Position numbers and translations under genes: made by a program. The notes under the pieces are model-generated. The model made no database searches. It saw nothing but the letters and a program-made list of their open reading frames with translations, and had not been told where the DNA came from. Positions 12,375-23,786 of a stretch of 64,000 nt of DNA are shown here, piece by piece. Origin of the DNA: Papaver somniferum (Eukaryota > Streptophyta > Magnoliopsida > Ranunculales > Papaveraceae); assembly GCF_003573695.1 (NCBI RefSeq), contig NC_039358.1:238824478-238888477 (forward strand), in the 5' to 3' direction. Within the stretch, counting starts at the first letter, position 1. Each line of letters opens with the position of its first letter.

Positions 12375-13238
12375 TTAACAAACAATTATAATCAATTTGA
12401 TGGAAGTTGAGAAGTTCAGTACATCAAGAATACTTTTAACAGGTTGCTGCACTTTTCCTTTTTTTTTTTTCAAGAACCCCTGAAGTAGGGGTCTTACATC
12501 TACAGATTTGATATATTCATTAAGCTCATCAGGTGATGGGACTGGGAAACACTGAAAAAATATTTTGTGAACACCTTGAAGGATTTCAGTGATTGATTCT
12601 AGGGCTACATCTTCATGGTCAGAACCTTGTTCGTCATCTTTCTTCAATATATGTCCTCCTTCCGTGAAGTAGTTATACTTTTCAATCCGTATCAAATTCC
12701 TTTTATTCTTTTTCCATACACGCTTTGTATCATCGACAATAATTGTGTTCAACTCGTTCGGTCCTGATAAAATATCGAGATTCTTTCTGTTTTCCTTTGT
12801 AGAGTCATCTTTTGAAACGATTCTGGATTTGAAGATCTTACCCTGAGGATCGAGTAATCTCCCCATCTCTTCTGCATAATCTCTGGTACCCATTGTGTAT
12901 ATGAACAATTCAAAATATTTGCTGGCTTCCCTAAGAAATTCTCGGGTGTATGGCCTGAGTTTCGTGTATCTACTACAACCCATATGCATGTACAAACTAT
13001 TTCCATCCGAATCCTTCATGGATGAAACTCTCAGATTTAGATATTCTTGGTCTTCAACAGATACATCTTGAACCCTAACAGAATGGAGTAAAGTATGATC
13101 CAAATCCAAGACTAAGCAGAGTTTCTTCCTTTCGAAAAAAGCTTTTCTGAAAGTATTGCCACACATTCTGCTATTTTGGATCAACCTCTTGTTTGCCTTT
13201 TGGTTGAAACTCAATTCTTCTCTATTATTACTGACCAT
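12375..13238 (-). CDS. Short FCP1-like CTD phosphatase domain protein (HAD family)
   Basis: Predicted protein phosphatase of the FCP/SCP group, whose members remove phosphates from the RNA polymerase II C-terminal domain in the nucleus. It has 287 residues from ATG 13238 and no intron. The FCPH domain fills most of the protein: catalytic LVLDLDHTLLHS (D45, D47, T49), YTMGTRDYAEEMGRLLDP, SRIVSKDDST and the second Asp pair in TIIVDDTKRVW. It most resembles the catalytic part of plant CPL4-type proteins but lacks a BRCT domain; FCPH-only paralogues are known in plants. The C-terminus runs through a 12-A tract coding KKKK, a site prone to frameshift. It shares the core and the DVRPLL tail with the three array copies. 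Upstream in-frame sequence has a stop at about 13282, so ATG 13238 is the first usable start in this frame. Confidence 0.85.
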   Translation of the reverse strand: MVSNNREELSFNQKANKRLIQNSRMCGNTFRKAFFERKKLCLVLDLDHTLLHSVRVQDVSVEDQEYLNLRVSSMKDSDGNSLYMHMGCSRYTKLRPYTREFLREASKYFELFIYTMGTRDYAEEMGRLLDPQGKIFKSRIVSKDDSTKENRKNLDILSGPNELNTIIVDDTKRVWKKNKRNLIRIEKYNYFTEGGHILKKDDEQGSDHEDVALESITEILQGVHKIFFQCFPVPSPDELNEYIKSVDVRPLLQGFLKKKKGKVQQPVKSILDVLNFSTSIKLIIIVC

Positions 13239-13263
13239 CAATGGTGGAACAGCAGCTGGTGGA

Positions 13264-13500
13264 TTATACTTTATCCTGATTTTTCATTGTAGCTGGTTTC
13301 TCTACTGATTCTTCTTTGTTCTTATAACTACTCAAGTCTTTAGTGAAATCAATCAATGGTGGTTGATTAAGATAAGGTGTGTACCTGATTCTGATTATCT
13401 TAACTTTATTTGCTTCTTGGAATCCAGAATCTTGAGTGTTGATCATCTTCCTCTTCTGCTGAACGTGGGAAATAACAGTAGTCGCCGACATGGTGAGCAT
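13264..13500 (-). pseudogene. Possible N-terminal part of the 12.4-kb FCP gene, out of frame
   Basis: An open frame from ATG 13500 (or 13491, MSATTVISHVQQKRKM) runs 78 residues to a stop at 13264, directly before the FCP frame, which lies in another frame. A TATA-like motif is 65-75 bases upstream. Array FCP genes carry about 35-40 extra N-terminal residues, so an N-terminal extension would be reasonable, but those residues are not similar to this one. A one-base frameshift could join them, and I found no phase-compatible intron. It may equally be an unrelated short frame in the leader. Confidence 0.35.
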
Positions 13501-13565
13501 CTGGAAGAAAAGTTTTTCAAGAGAGGGAAAGAGATTGAAGTATGCTTTGGTGACACCCGTTTTGA

Positions 13566-13577
13566 GTGAATAAATAG
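13566..13577 (-). promoter_or_regulatory. TATA-like box for the FCP gene at 12.4 kb
   Basis: On the minus strand CTATTTATTC lies about 70 bases before ATG 13500 and is followed by a pyrimidine-rich leader, as for plant core promoters. Confidence 0.35.
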
Positions 13578-13618
13578 GAGATGAGTGCTTGTAGATCACG
13601 AATGCAAAATCCAGTCGC

Positions 13619-13700
13619 AGTGGGATTTGGATTAATAAACTTCTATGTATCAAATTCCTTTAAAAATATAGTGGGATTTGGATTAATAATCTTCTATGTA
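13619..13700. repeat. Direct repeat of 30 bp
   Basis: GTGGGATTTGGATTAATAA followed by CTTCTATGTA occurs at 13619 and again at 13671, 52 bases apart, with one difference. It lies in the FCP promoter region. Confidence 0.75.
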
Positions 13701-13808
13701 AGAGATTGTTTCCTTTAGTTTGGTTATTCACTGTTTAACTAGGAAATAGAGTTTGCTTGATTTAAACGATGGATCATCGGTGATTCAGTTTTCAAGTCGA
13801 GGAATTTC

Positions 13809-14737
13809 CCGTTTAGTCCAGTAAATCCGACCAGGGTTACTGGCTAGTCCAGCGGCAAAATATATTTACTCCCTAATCCAAAAAAGTTTTCAAAAGAGTA
13901 AAATTACTTTGCTAACCCTAACATATAACACTACGTATAGTAATACATATGTTACTACATATTACATATGTAGTAATAACATATGTAGTATATTAGTAGT
14001 AACTAGTATGTAGTATATAGTAATAACATATGTAGTATGTAGTATACTAGTAGTAACTAGTACTAGTAGTAATATGTTATGTATTGATACTACTACATAT
14101 CAATATGTAGTATGTTATATATTGATACTACATATTGATACATAGTATGTTATATAATGATATGTAGTATGTTTGATATCTAGTATGTTTGATATTGATA
14201 TGTAGTATGTTATGTATTGATACTACATATTGATATGTAGTATGTTATATATTGATATGTAGTACGTTTGATATGTAGTATGTTATATATTGATACTACA
14301 TATTGATATGTAGCATGTTATGTATTGGTACTACATATCAAAAAATTGTTATGTATTGATATTACATATGCTACTACTAGTATACTAGTAGTAGTAACTA
14401 GTATACTAGTTACTACTAGTATAGTAAAGTAGTTACCTAATTTACTAGTAACAATAAGATATTTTTGTTACTACTAGTATAGTACATATTAATATGTAGT
14501 ATCACCGTATTGATACTACTATTATGTAGCAACATACTACTAATAACATTTACATGTGTTGATACTAATTAGACCTGGAAGGGTGTTTTAGGCATTTAGA
14601 AAATACACTTTATAGTCTCCACGAAGTTTTTGGACTAGAGAGTAAATAATCTATGTTTTTGGACTAGGGAGTAAATCTTTTCCACGATGGGCTAGCCATT
14701 AACTGGGTCATGAAAAAGTGGACTAAACAGTAAATCC
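13809..14737. mobile_element. MITE with ~80-bp inverted ends around a TAGTA/TACTA palindromic array
   Basis: The left end (about 13809-13890: GTTTAGTCCAGTAAATCC, then TTTACTCCCTAATCCAAAAA) is inverted at the right end (about 14640-14737: TTTTTGGACTAGGGAGTAAA, then GTGGACTAAACAGTAAATCC). The centre (13920-14550) is a low-complexity array of CATATGTAGTA / TACTACATA units with many internal palindromes. No coding sequence. Target duplication unclear. Confidence 0.7.
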
Positions 14738-15012
14738 TACTTGCGAGTCTCATCCAAACCCGCCCAGCTGTAACGAAAACTGGCCAATTGCTCGGTCCTC
14801 AAATACCTAATATGCCATGCCTTTATGTATGAACCCTGTTTTGAAGTACATTAAAACTTTTATAAATTAATAGTTTTGGGGCTACAAAATTTTATCAATT
14901 TAAGTATTAATTTATCGGTAAATTAATAATTTATTAATATACTGAAACATACAAAATTTAATTGTAAAATTCATTCCCTCTAATAACGAAAAATACCTAG
15001 AGATTTTGTTTT
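14738..15012. other. AT-rich intergenic sequence
   Basis: Nothing recognisable. It is the left flank of the first Tat element and ends in the GTTTT target site. Confidence 0.5.
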
Positions 15013-15523
15013 TGTAGTTGCAAGAAAACTTACAACTACACTCCAATGTACCTAGATTATTACTCAAGTAATCATAATGATTTCTTTATTAACTTTCAAG
15101 GATTATAATTGGATACAATGGATAACAATGACTTTACTTCCTCTCCAAACAAACTTTTCTCTCTCCTAGTTTCTTGTCTAACACACACTAAAAGATCTCT
15201 CTCTTTCGTGATGACTTCCTTCCTGTATATAGTGATTCCTCATGATGGATGACAGCTAAGAGATCCACTATTTTCGGAATCATTATGCGATACATTCGCT
15301 CATTTACAATCACTCATTCTCGCACAGACTATATCTCGCATAGAACATCACACTTTACTCGTGATTTTGCTGACATCATCCAATACGGCATTTCAACTTT
15401 GCCATGCGTTATAGTCCTCGCTTACATCAGATGATCTTTACTTCGCATACTTATTGATATGTGCGATATTCCAAATCTCGCTTACATTATGGAGTGAGCG
15501 ATATGAGAAATTTCCATCCTATA
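15013..15523 (-). repeat. 3' LTR of the first Tat element
   Basis: Matches the right LTR from TGTAGTTGCAAGAAAACTTA onward. Near its inner end it carries about 40 bases (15478-15513) absent from the other LTR. The minus-strand TATA (TCACTATATACAGG) lies around 15223-15235. Confidence 0.8.
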
Positions 15524-15632
15524 ATATCGCATGTTTATATCTTTTCGTATTCTACCTTGCCGACATTCCTCCGGAATTCCAGTTCATTTATTCATACGCG
15601 TCGATTCTTCTCCTTTTTATCGGCTCAAACCG

Positions 15633-15642
15633 TTTATAAAAG
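15633..15642 (+). promoter_or_regulatory. TATA box of the antisense gene in Tat element 1
   Basis: TTTATAAAAG lies about 160 bases before ATG 15797 and is followed by a pyrimidine-rich leader. It points opposite to the LTR promoter, so the antisense gene appears to have its own promoter. Confidence 0.5.
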
Positions 15643-15796
15643 GTCGTCTCTTCGACCTATTTATTGACTTATTTTTAAGAAGAATTGAATTTTCTTTTCT
15701 TCTTCACTAAAATTTCTCTTTCTTCCGCTGTTTGCTTCATTCTTGCTGCTACTGTTCTTCTGCTTCTACCGCTGTTGTTCTTCTGCTACTGTTGCC

Positions 15797-18204
15797 ATGG
15801 ATAAAAATGCAAAGTTTGTTTTCCTCTTTCAAGATTTATCCTTTTATTCTTCTGATAATCATAATTCTTGATTGTAACTGTTATCTTTTTAATTAACCCA
15901 ATTCTCATACTATTCCACGAAAAATTCTTCTTTAAGTGCCCTAAGGATAACTGTTCCAAACCCTAATTCTTCCTCGGATGATACAAATAAAGAATCCCAT
16001 AAGAGGAAAACTTCGCACAACAAAAAAGTAAGAAATATCTAATTTTAACTAAACAATATTGTTGCCTCTATTTCTTATCTACTTTGTTTTCGCAGGTTTC
16101 TGATTGTGAGATAGGTGGGGTCAAGAAACCAAAGGTTAAGAAAGCTCACAAGCCCACAATAATGAAGTCAAATCTTTCTATTCTTGAATTTGATGTTGCA
16201 GACATCACCCCTTTAGCAACAATTCGAACTTCTGATACTAATGCCTCTATCACCCCAATTCAAACGTCTGATGCAAATATGTCTGTCACCTTTGAAGAAA
16301 TTTTTCTGGTGAAAAAGAAACTACTGTTGATCAAGGGACAAAAGATATTCTTATTACTGCCTCTGCGAATTCATCGGATGCGTATCAGACTTCTTCTTCA
16401 TTCATCTATACTAATCCTCAACCAAATTCTGTTAATGCATCCTCCCCTACAATTTTTACTATTCATTCTCCTCCTATATCCATCCCTTCTTCTTCTTCGT
16501 CTTCTTCTTTGTTATTAAATTCCCTTTCTCTTAGCAAAAAAGCTTTGGATAGCGTGAATTTTTCTTCCCAAACTCTATCCGACATCATCAACTCTGCTCA
16601 ATCCTCTACTAATGACCCTTGCAAACTTTGCGTTTGTTCTACTTTAAGTAAACTTTTGTGCGAATTTCCCTCTGATAGTATTATAAGAGATGAGATACAT
16701 TCTCACATTGATCCAAGCTTCCATACTGCTCTAGATGTCTTGGTAAGTGCCTTTTTTCATGTTTTCACTTAACTTTAATATCTTAACCCCTTATCCTTGT
16801 CTTCTTTCTTCTTTAGGATTCTCATCGACGAATGATTCTTGCTGAAGGACGTTTTAAATCTAGCTGCTCTCAGTTGGAACTTTCGCAACAAAATGCCTCT
16901 TTGGAAAATGAATTCAATAGGTTGAAAAATATGGAACTTCAAGAGGTCCAGAAATTATGGGGAGAACTTCAAGTTGCAAATCTTGAGGCTGAAAACCTTC
17001 GCAACCGAAATCAAGAACTTAGAGGTGACTTTTTTCTCCTTTGCTTACTGTATCCTATGATATATTTCTTCGCTTATCAACATTCCTTAAATTTCTTCAT
17101 GCATTTATTAAGATTTAAACCAGAGGCGAGTTTTGGAGAGATATACTTTTCAATATCTTGCTGAGGATACTCAAGCGAATAACGAGAAGTTGTAGACTCA
17201 GTTAAACCAGCTAAATAATCAACATTCATATTCACTTGATCAGATTAATAATCTAACCCATGAAAATAACCATCTCATTCAAGAAATTGAAGTATTAAAT
17301 AGTCAAATATCCCATTTTTCTAAACTGTCACGTAATGCCGATCTAATGTATGAAACATTGTGAAAAGATAATCATACCCTTTCTAAGGAGAAGCATTCTT
17401 TCTTAAGAAAAGAAGCAATGTTTTCGCACCATTATTCAATTCTTCAGAAAATAAACGAAGATCAAGCGCAAGCTCTTCGTTCACTTGAAGTACAGCATGA
17501 AACATCTCTTAAGGAATTAAAGACCCAGAACGAAAAAATCATTCAAAGTAAAATAAATTTGACTATGAAGAAGAATCAGCTTCAAGAACAATATAATCTA
17601 TTAAAGCAATCTCATGATGTTCTTAAGAAAAAGAATAAACCTCTCTCTGCTAATGAAAAGAAGATTCGCTCCCTTCTTAATGGTTCAGTTGGTGATGATT
17701 TTGATAAAGCCATGGAAATTATGAAGAATAACACCCTTCTCCTGTTCTGCGAAGGTAGTCAGCTACTGTTTAACTATTTCTTTGAATTTCATTGGCGCGA
17801 GCTTTATTTCCAATTTTGATAGTTTATTATCCTTCGCAGATTCTGAAAACTCACATCAATCTACTATTGCTCAATTGAGATCTGATTTATCCAAAGTTCG
17901 CAAAGAGCGTTTGAACCTGGAAGTATCTCATGCGAACCATGAACTTTCTCTTGCTGCTTCTCGAGATAGAGAGCGAATAAGACTCGCACATCAACAATCT
18001 TTTTTAGAGATCAATGCTATAAACCTTGAAAGGGGAGCTATTCGAAAGGCTCGTGCTAGTGCTCAATCTGTAGTTAATGGAATTATTCTAAGAAACTCTC
18101 TTCCTGCGGTAAATATTCCTCCTCTTAATGTAGGCAAAGATGAAGAGTACCCTGAACCGGATAGTGATTATGAATTTGTGAGCGATGATGAAAAGGATCA
18201 ATAG
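15797..18204 (+). pseudogene. Antisense spliced coiled-coil gene of Tat element 1 (broken)
   Basis: Reads against pol. Candidate exons: from ATG 15797; ~15935-16026 (donor GTAAGA); 16097-16741 (donor GTAAGT); 16817-17024; about 17127-17753; 17841-18204. Internal acceptors such as CGCAG at 16096 and 17840 look good. The middle and end encode heptad-rich coiled coil (QALRSLEVQHETSLKELKTQ, QLRSDLSKVRKERLNLE), with an acidic C-terminus (EEYPEPDSDYEFVSDDE). Two in-frame stops (around 17195 and 17360) and an apparent frameshift near 16320 break it. Extra antisense genes of this kind are described for Tat elements; many belong to the family called putative gypsy-type transposon protein. The N-terminal globular domain seen in the copy at 39.4-42.1 kb is not found here. 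Function unknown. Confidence 0.6.
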
Positions 18205-18719
18205 GATGAAGAGTACCAAATTGAGAAGGACAAGTCTGTTAATAAGACTAATGCCGAAATAGAGAATCCTGGATCCAATATTGATGCTGAAAAGTCTTTG
18301 GTCGAACAAGATGTAGTTGTTGAACATGTTTAATTTTCTTTTCACCCAGTATTTCCCTTCTCTGTTTTGATACATTTTGAATTTTTTTGTTACAATGAAG
18401 ATAATATTGTATTATTTCAATTCCCATACTTGCCTCTTATTAGATTTGTTGTATAAAACAAGTGTGCGATATGATAAATTTTGAATTTCCTACCAAACAA
18501 TCATTAGTTTTTATTCGTATTCTTTCTTATGAGGTCTTATCTTTCCTTCCTATGTAAAGGTATAATCTTGCCTTATTTCTGTGCGATGAGATCGCAGGCG
18601 GTCTTTACATGTAGTGCATCGACCCATTTATCTCATCCTATCTTTTTCTTGTATTATTTCCTCTTCAGGTTTTATCGCATAAATATGATAAGTCTTAATA
18701 CTCCCTTGAGTAAAAAGTC

Positions 18720-19230
18720 TTATGACATTTACGTCTTTTGACACAATTCAGCTCCCTAATGGAGGGCGTCGTCCTTATCTTCCCCCTGATTTCCCTTTCA
18801 AGGAAGCTTACCTCTACCGGGTTAAGGTTATGGCTCTTCTCATCCTGTTAATTCAACAACCAATTGATTTCGCAGTCTCACGTCCCACTACCAATGAGGT
18901 TTATAGTTGCGAGACGCACCCTAAGTGGGGTATCTTCGGACCGAGTGCATCATAGTCAGAACTTGTCAAGAGTGGCAGGGTACGCTCCAGATGCCCCGGG
19001 CACTCTTGACTCAACTGTGTACCTCGGCGCCCTGATCAAGTTTATGCACTCCTTAAGAGAGACTTTCTCACCTTATTCTCTCAATCTAAGATTATTATCT
19101 TAGACTGAAAATTTAAGGTACCTCTCCCGGATGGGCATTTTCGTTTGTTCTCACCCCAAATCTCCATGACTCGAGTTCCAGGGTCGGTATAGCTTTCCTT
19201 TGAGTCATGCTTTCTAGGTTCTCCAACTAT
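18720..19230. other. Conserved block between pol and the antisense gene, Tat element 1
   Basis: Corresponds to the reverse complement of 38160-38665 in the second Tat element, with long near-identical runs (CAGCTCCCTAATGGAGGGCG, CTTATCTTCCCCCTG, CTTGACTCAACTGTGTACCT) in otherwise diverged surroundings. It is more GC-rich than its neighbours. Short frames on the antisense-gene strand share YAPDA.GTL.STVYLG.LI, but frames shift, so conservation looks nucleic-acid level rather than protein level. Confidence 0.6.
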
Positions 19231-19649
19231 GGCGTGCGATAGGTCTTACTTTTTTTCCTATTGCATGTATGCGAACTAGGTTGCACGCCACATTCAAATT
19301 CCTAGCCAATCTGATTAAAATCACTTCTGGTGCTTTTTATTAAGGTCTTATTTTGAGTCTTATATTTCCCTTTTTCTTAAAAAAGAATTTCTTAAATATG
19401 GGAGAACTTTTCAAATTTTTTTATTGAACCAAATATTATATCCCTTTTCAAGGATGAGGATTCATATGCTTAACTTCGCACATGTGTTAACTTGTGCGAT
19501 AAAATTCACAAACTCCTATGGATAATATTTGTTCAAATATTGATCTATTCCAAGGACGATCTAATCTGCGACCCATATATCGCCCGTCTGGATCCATTAA
19601 CTCATAAGCTCCATTCCCAACTATCCTTTTTATTATCTAGGGTTCATCC

Positions 19650-20592
19650 CATTTCTTTACCAATTTTCCATCTCCCCCTCTCTGGTAAATTGGGATTTCT
19701 CGCAGCACCAATTCTCCTGGATGGAATTCTCTTATCTTAACACGTTTATTGTATTATCGAGCTAGTCTTTGTTGATAATTTTCCATATGTTGCAAAGCGA
19801 CTTCTCTTGCTTCCTCTAAGTCTTCAAGTTTTGTTAGAATTAGATCTGTACTTAGATTCTTCTCCGAAGCTTCTTTCTTTGTTGTTGGAATGATAACTTC
19901 TGTTGGTAATACTGCCTTTACCCCATATGTTAAACAGAAGGGTGACATTCTTGTTGCTTCTCTCCTTGTTGTCATGTAAGCCCATACTATATTATGCACG
20001 TGTTCGCATCATCCTTTGTTGTGCCCTTCTAACTTCTTCTTCAGGTTGTCTGCGATCGTTTTATTTGTTGCTTCTACTTGTCCATTACTTTATGGATATA
20101 AAGGAGTATATTTGCCGCTTTGAATTTTGAATGCATTAAGTAACATTTCTATATTCTCACTTTCGAACTGCTTTCCATTATCAGATACCAACTGTGCAGG
20201 AATACTAAATCTGCATATAATATTTTCAAAGATGAATGTGAATATTTCCTTATCACGAATATGCTGAACTGCTTTCACTTCTGCCCATTTTGTAAAATAG
20301 TCTGTTGCGACAATTAAATATCTCTTTTATCTCGTTCCTGTATAAATGGTCCAACAATGTCAATCCCCCATTTTCCAAAGGGCCACGCATTTGTTGATGA
20401 ATTTAGCATCGCTCGTGGTGCATGTATCTTTTTTCCATGACGTTGACATTCTTCACATCTTCTTGAGACTTGTTTCGCATCCTCATGCATGTATGGCCAA
20501 TAATAGCCTTGTACCTTTTCTCTGAATGCGAATGACCTTCCTCCGCTATGATTACCAGCATCTCCGTAATGTAATGCCTTTAAAATTTCCAT
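19650..20592 (-). pseudogene. Gypsy integrase, broken (Tat element 1)
   Basis: Integrase inserts the cDNA into the genome. The HHCC zinc-binding region (LHYGDAGNHSGG, then CEECQRHGK) is at about 20430-20580, followed by the core (WGIDIVGPF with the first Asp; SDNGKQFES with the second Asp), a region ending YTPLYP, and the C-terminal part (FCLTYGVKAVLPTEV, 19754-19999, then YNKRVKIREFHPGELVL). At least three stops or frameshifts separate these pieces, so it cannot be functional. Confidence 0.85.
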
Positions 20593-20599
20593 CCCTTCT

Positions 20600-22063
20600 A
20601 TAAAGAATGCCCTCCCTCAATTCATAATTCGTCGCGCGACTTTTTAATTTGTGTGCCTCCAACCTTTTTATTGGTACTTCTCCCTTCTCTAGGTATAAAT
20701 GGATTTCAGTTCTCCAATATTTGTCTTCGCCCATACTTTCTTCTTCCATATTTTATATTGTTATTACATTTGTTTGTGTTGCTTATCCTTTCTCTATAGA
20801 TGGTAAAAAGAGTGTTTGTATTTTTATGTCCCTTGCAACTGGATCTATTAACATAGAGGGTATGAAGGCCAATGCATCTGCGAGTCTATTGTCCTTTCTG
20901 CCTATGTGTCTCCAACTTATTTTTGGAATTTGCGTTGCTAAATCCATAACCAACTGTTTGTATTTTTGCAAAGATGGTTCATTTGTACTATATGTACCTT
21001 ATACTTGGCGAATTACCAGTTTTGAATCACTAGTTATTCGTGCATCTTCTATTTTCATTTCAATTGATAGCCTTAGCGCATGTATAACTGCCTCATACTC
21101 AGTCTCATTATTTGTGGATGCAAATTCCAATCTGAATGAGTAAGCCATTCGCGCTCATGTTGGTAAAATGAAGACAATACCAATACCATTCCCTTCTCCG
21201 TTGGATGACCCATCTACTAATATTTCCCATCTATTTGAATTCCGGTCAGTTAATAAGTCTTTAAGATTCCCATGGTCTTCATCCACATCCATCATTTCTT
21301 CTACATATTCATCTTCTTCTAATGGAAACTCTGGGAGAAACTCTGCGATAACTTGAGACTTTGGTGAAGATAAAATATCATAACCAATTTCATAATTTCC
21401 TAATTGTGCATTCCACCTTTCAACTCTCCCTGATCTTTTTGAATTCTTCATTGTTAGTTCAATTGGTACCTTCATTAATACCTTGATCTTATGAGATTGA
21501 AAGTAAATGCGAAGCTTGAATGATGCATACACCAATGCGAGAATTAGCTTTTCAATCTTTGAGTAATTTTTCTCTGCTGAGTTGTATGTTTTACTTATGT
21601 AATATATTGGTTTTTCTATCCCCCCATCCGAGCGTAACAATACTGCACTTAATGCATGCAATGTTGATGCTAAACAAAGTAGCAATTCTTCTCCCGGCTT
21701 GGCCTTTTGCATAATGGATAAATTCACCAAATAAGTTTTTATGCTATGCAATGCTTTATAACATTCTTCCGTCCATTCAAATTTGGTCCCCTTCTTTAAT
21801 ATGTTAAAAAAGTGTTTACACTTGTCAGAAGATCGTGAGATAAATCTTCCCAACGAAGCTATCAATCCATTTAGATTTTGAACATCTTTCACTGTTGCAG
21901 GAGGTGGCATATTTCTAACTGCTTGTACTTTTTCTGGATCAACCTCTATTCCCTTCTTGGACACTATGTAACCCAATAATTTCCCTGATGATACACCAAA
22001 CACACATTTTTCTGGATTCACCTTGATATTGAATTTTCGCATCTGCTCAAAGATTTCTCGCAA
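20600..22063 (-). pseudogene. RNase H plus second (archaeal-type) RNase H, broken
   Basis: The 22063-21155 frame begins in the RT thumb and connection (KCVFGVSSGKLLGYIVS) and runs through the classical RNase H (LLCLASTLHALSAVLLR, KPIYYISKTYNSAEKNYS). The second RNase H starts at EILVDGSSNGEGNGIGIVF near 21170-21240, followed after a frame break by TNNETEYEA-type sequence around 21070-21110 and the DNRLADALA end near 20870. A second RNase H behind the first is the mark of Tat elements. One break occurs inside this domain, so it is inactive. Confidence 0.85.
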
Positions 22064-22093
22064 ATCATAAACATGATCCTTCGCCTCTTTACT

Positions 22094-23159
22094 CTATATT
22101 AACATGTCATCGACATATACTTTTAATGTTTTATATATCCACTTGTCAAATACCTTTTCCACCATTCTTTGATATGACACACCCGCATTCTTCAATCCAA
22201 ATGGCATTTTCTTATAACAGTATAAACCTCTTGGTGCGAAGAAAGCAGTATGTTCTTGATCTTCTTCATCCAAAGGAATTTGATTATAACCTTTATATTC
22301 ATCCAACATTGATACCCCTATCATTTCCTGATGCTGATTCTACCATTTGAGGGATATCTGGTAAAGGAAAACTATCTTTGAGACACGCTTTATTTAAATC
22401 AGTGAAATATATGCAGATCTGTATCCCCTTATTCTTTTTTGGTACTATCACCATATTTTCTATCCATTCTGGATATTTCGCTTCCCTTATAATCCCTGCA
22501 TCCAGCATCTTTTGTAACTCCGCTTCTATTTGTGGATGATAATCAATCGCAATATTACTTATTCTTTGTTTAAATGGTTTTACATTCCTTTTAATGTTCA
22601 ATTTATGACATGCAACAGACGGATCTATTCCTGGCATTTCCTCCATACTCCATGTGAAGATATCAACATATTCTCGCAAGATATTTACCGTTTTTTCTTC
22701 TTCTTTATCCATTTTAGTTCCTATTTTTAATATTTTCGGTTCTTCTTCTGATCCAACATTTATTTCTTTCGTTGGTTCCACTGCGGTAAAAGTTGCTTTC
22801 GGTTCTCTCATTTGTGCTGGTTCTTTAATCTTCTTAATTTGTTCACCTTCCTTCGCTGGTGCTTCACTTGGTATTCCTTTTCCCTCTTTCGCTCTGATCA
22901 TGTATATCCGAAATTCATCAGCCTTTTTTAATTCTTTTGCTTTTCTCCAGCGATCCTTTCGCTTCTTTGCTTTCCCTTCATAATTTCTTACATCTATCTG
23001 ATTGCAAATATTCGCACTTGTTACATCTCCTTTGATTTCACCTATACCACTTGGGATTGGATACCTGATGCATTGATGTAACGTCGATGCTACAGCCTTT
23101 ATCGCATGCAACCATGGTCTTCCCAACAACATGTTGTATGGTGATTCTATATCAATCAC
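22094..23159 (-). pseudogene. Protease end and reverse transcriptase (Tat element 1), broken
   Basis: The frame starts at the protease C-terminal part (NMLLGRPWLHAIKAVAST), runs through a basic linker and into RT: YHPQIEAELQKMLDAGIIRE, a variant of the FTDLNKAC motif, MPFGLKNAGVSYQRM and the catalytic YVDDMLI at about 22100. A frame change at ~22310-22325 and a stop just after YVDDMLI break it. Confidence 0.88.
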
Positions 23160-23198
23160 ACACAGTGTTATCTTTGTTACTACTTCTCCCAGTAATAT

Positions 23199-23678
23199 TC
23201 ACATCTCAATTTCTCCTTTTGGTTTTGTGATTGCTTTATTGAATCCATGAACATTGTAAGTTGGATGTGTCATATCTGCATCCTCATATCCCATTTCTTT
23301 GAATGTGCGATAAAATAAGACATCCACTGCACTTCCTGTATCTATCAGTGTTCTATCTACCGCCCATATTTCTGAGTTCTTCTTCATTACAATGTTTTCT
23401 CCTCGTTCAGCTGTGATTGTAATTACCAACGGATCTGTTCTCTTTAAAAAAATTTCCGGAATTTCTTCTGCTGCAAATGTAATCTTCATTTTTTCCCATT
23501 CTTTTAATGAAGATTCTCTTTCCATTGTTTCCATCTTCTCTCCTTCATAATTTCGCTTGTGAATTCTACCTGTTATTCTTTCTTGAAAATCCGCATCAGA
23601 GATTGATGCTTTAGTTATAGAATTACATTGTATATCTCTACCTCTTCCATGTATTGTTACGATTCTTGCTTTCTCCAT
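23199..23678 (-). pseudogene. Retroviral-type aspartic protease (Tat element 1)
   Basis: A 159-residue frame from ATG 23678. The active-site motif is LIDTGSAVDVLFY, preceded by PLVITITAERG. It starts ~108 bp inside the LTR, so the gag part expected before it is missing. The frame ends before the flap continuation NMLLGRPWLH, which lies in the next frame. Confidence 0.85.
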
Positions 23679-23786
23679 ATATTCTTTATTATTCTTCTAT
23701 ATTCCCAAAATTTTCAGATCTATCTTTTGAAAATTTGTAACTTGTTAACTGGATTTATCACCCAAAGCTGTTTCTGGCACCAAAAA

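Noticed and set aside
12082..12378. 98-residue plus-strand frame
   Set aside because: The homologous sequence in the array (53085-53350) does not keep it open, so it is part of a non-coding flank.
18088..18375. Minus-strand hydrophobic frame opposite the end of the antisense gene
   Set aside because: Antisense to an acidic coiled-coil exon; the Ile/Leu richness is the complement of Glu/Asp/Asn codons.
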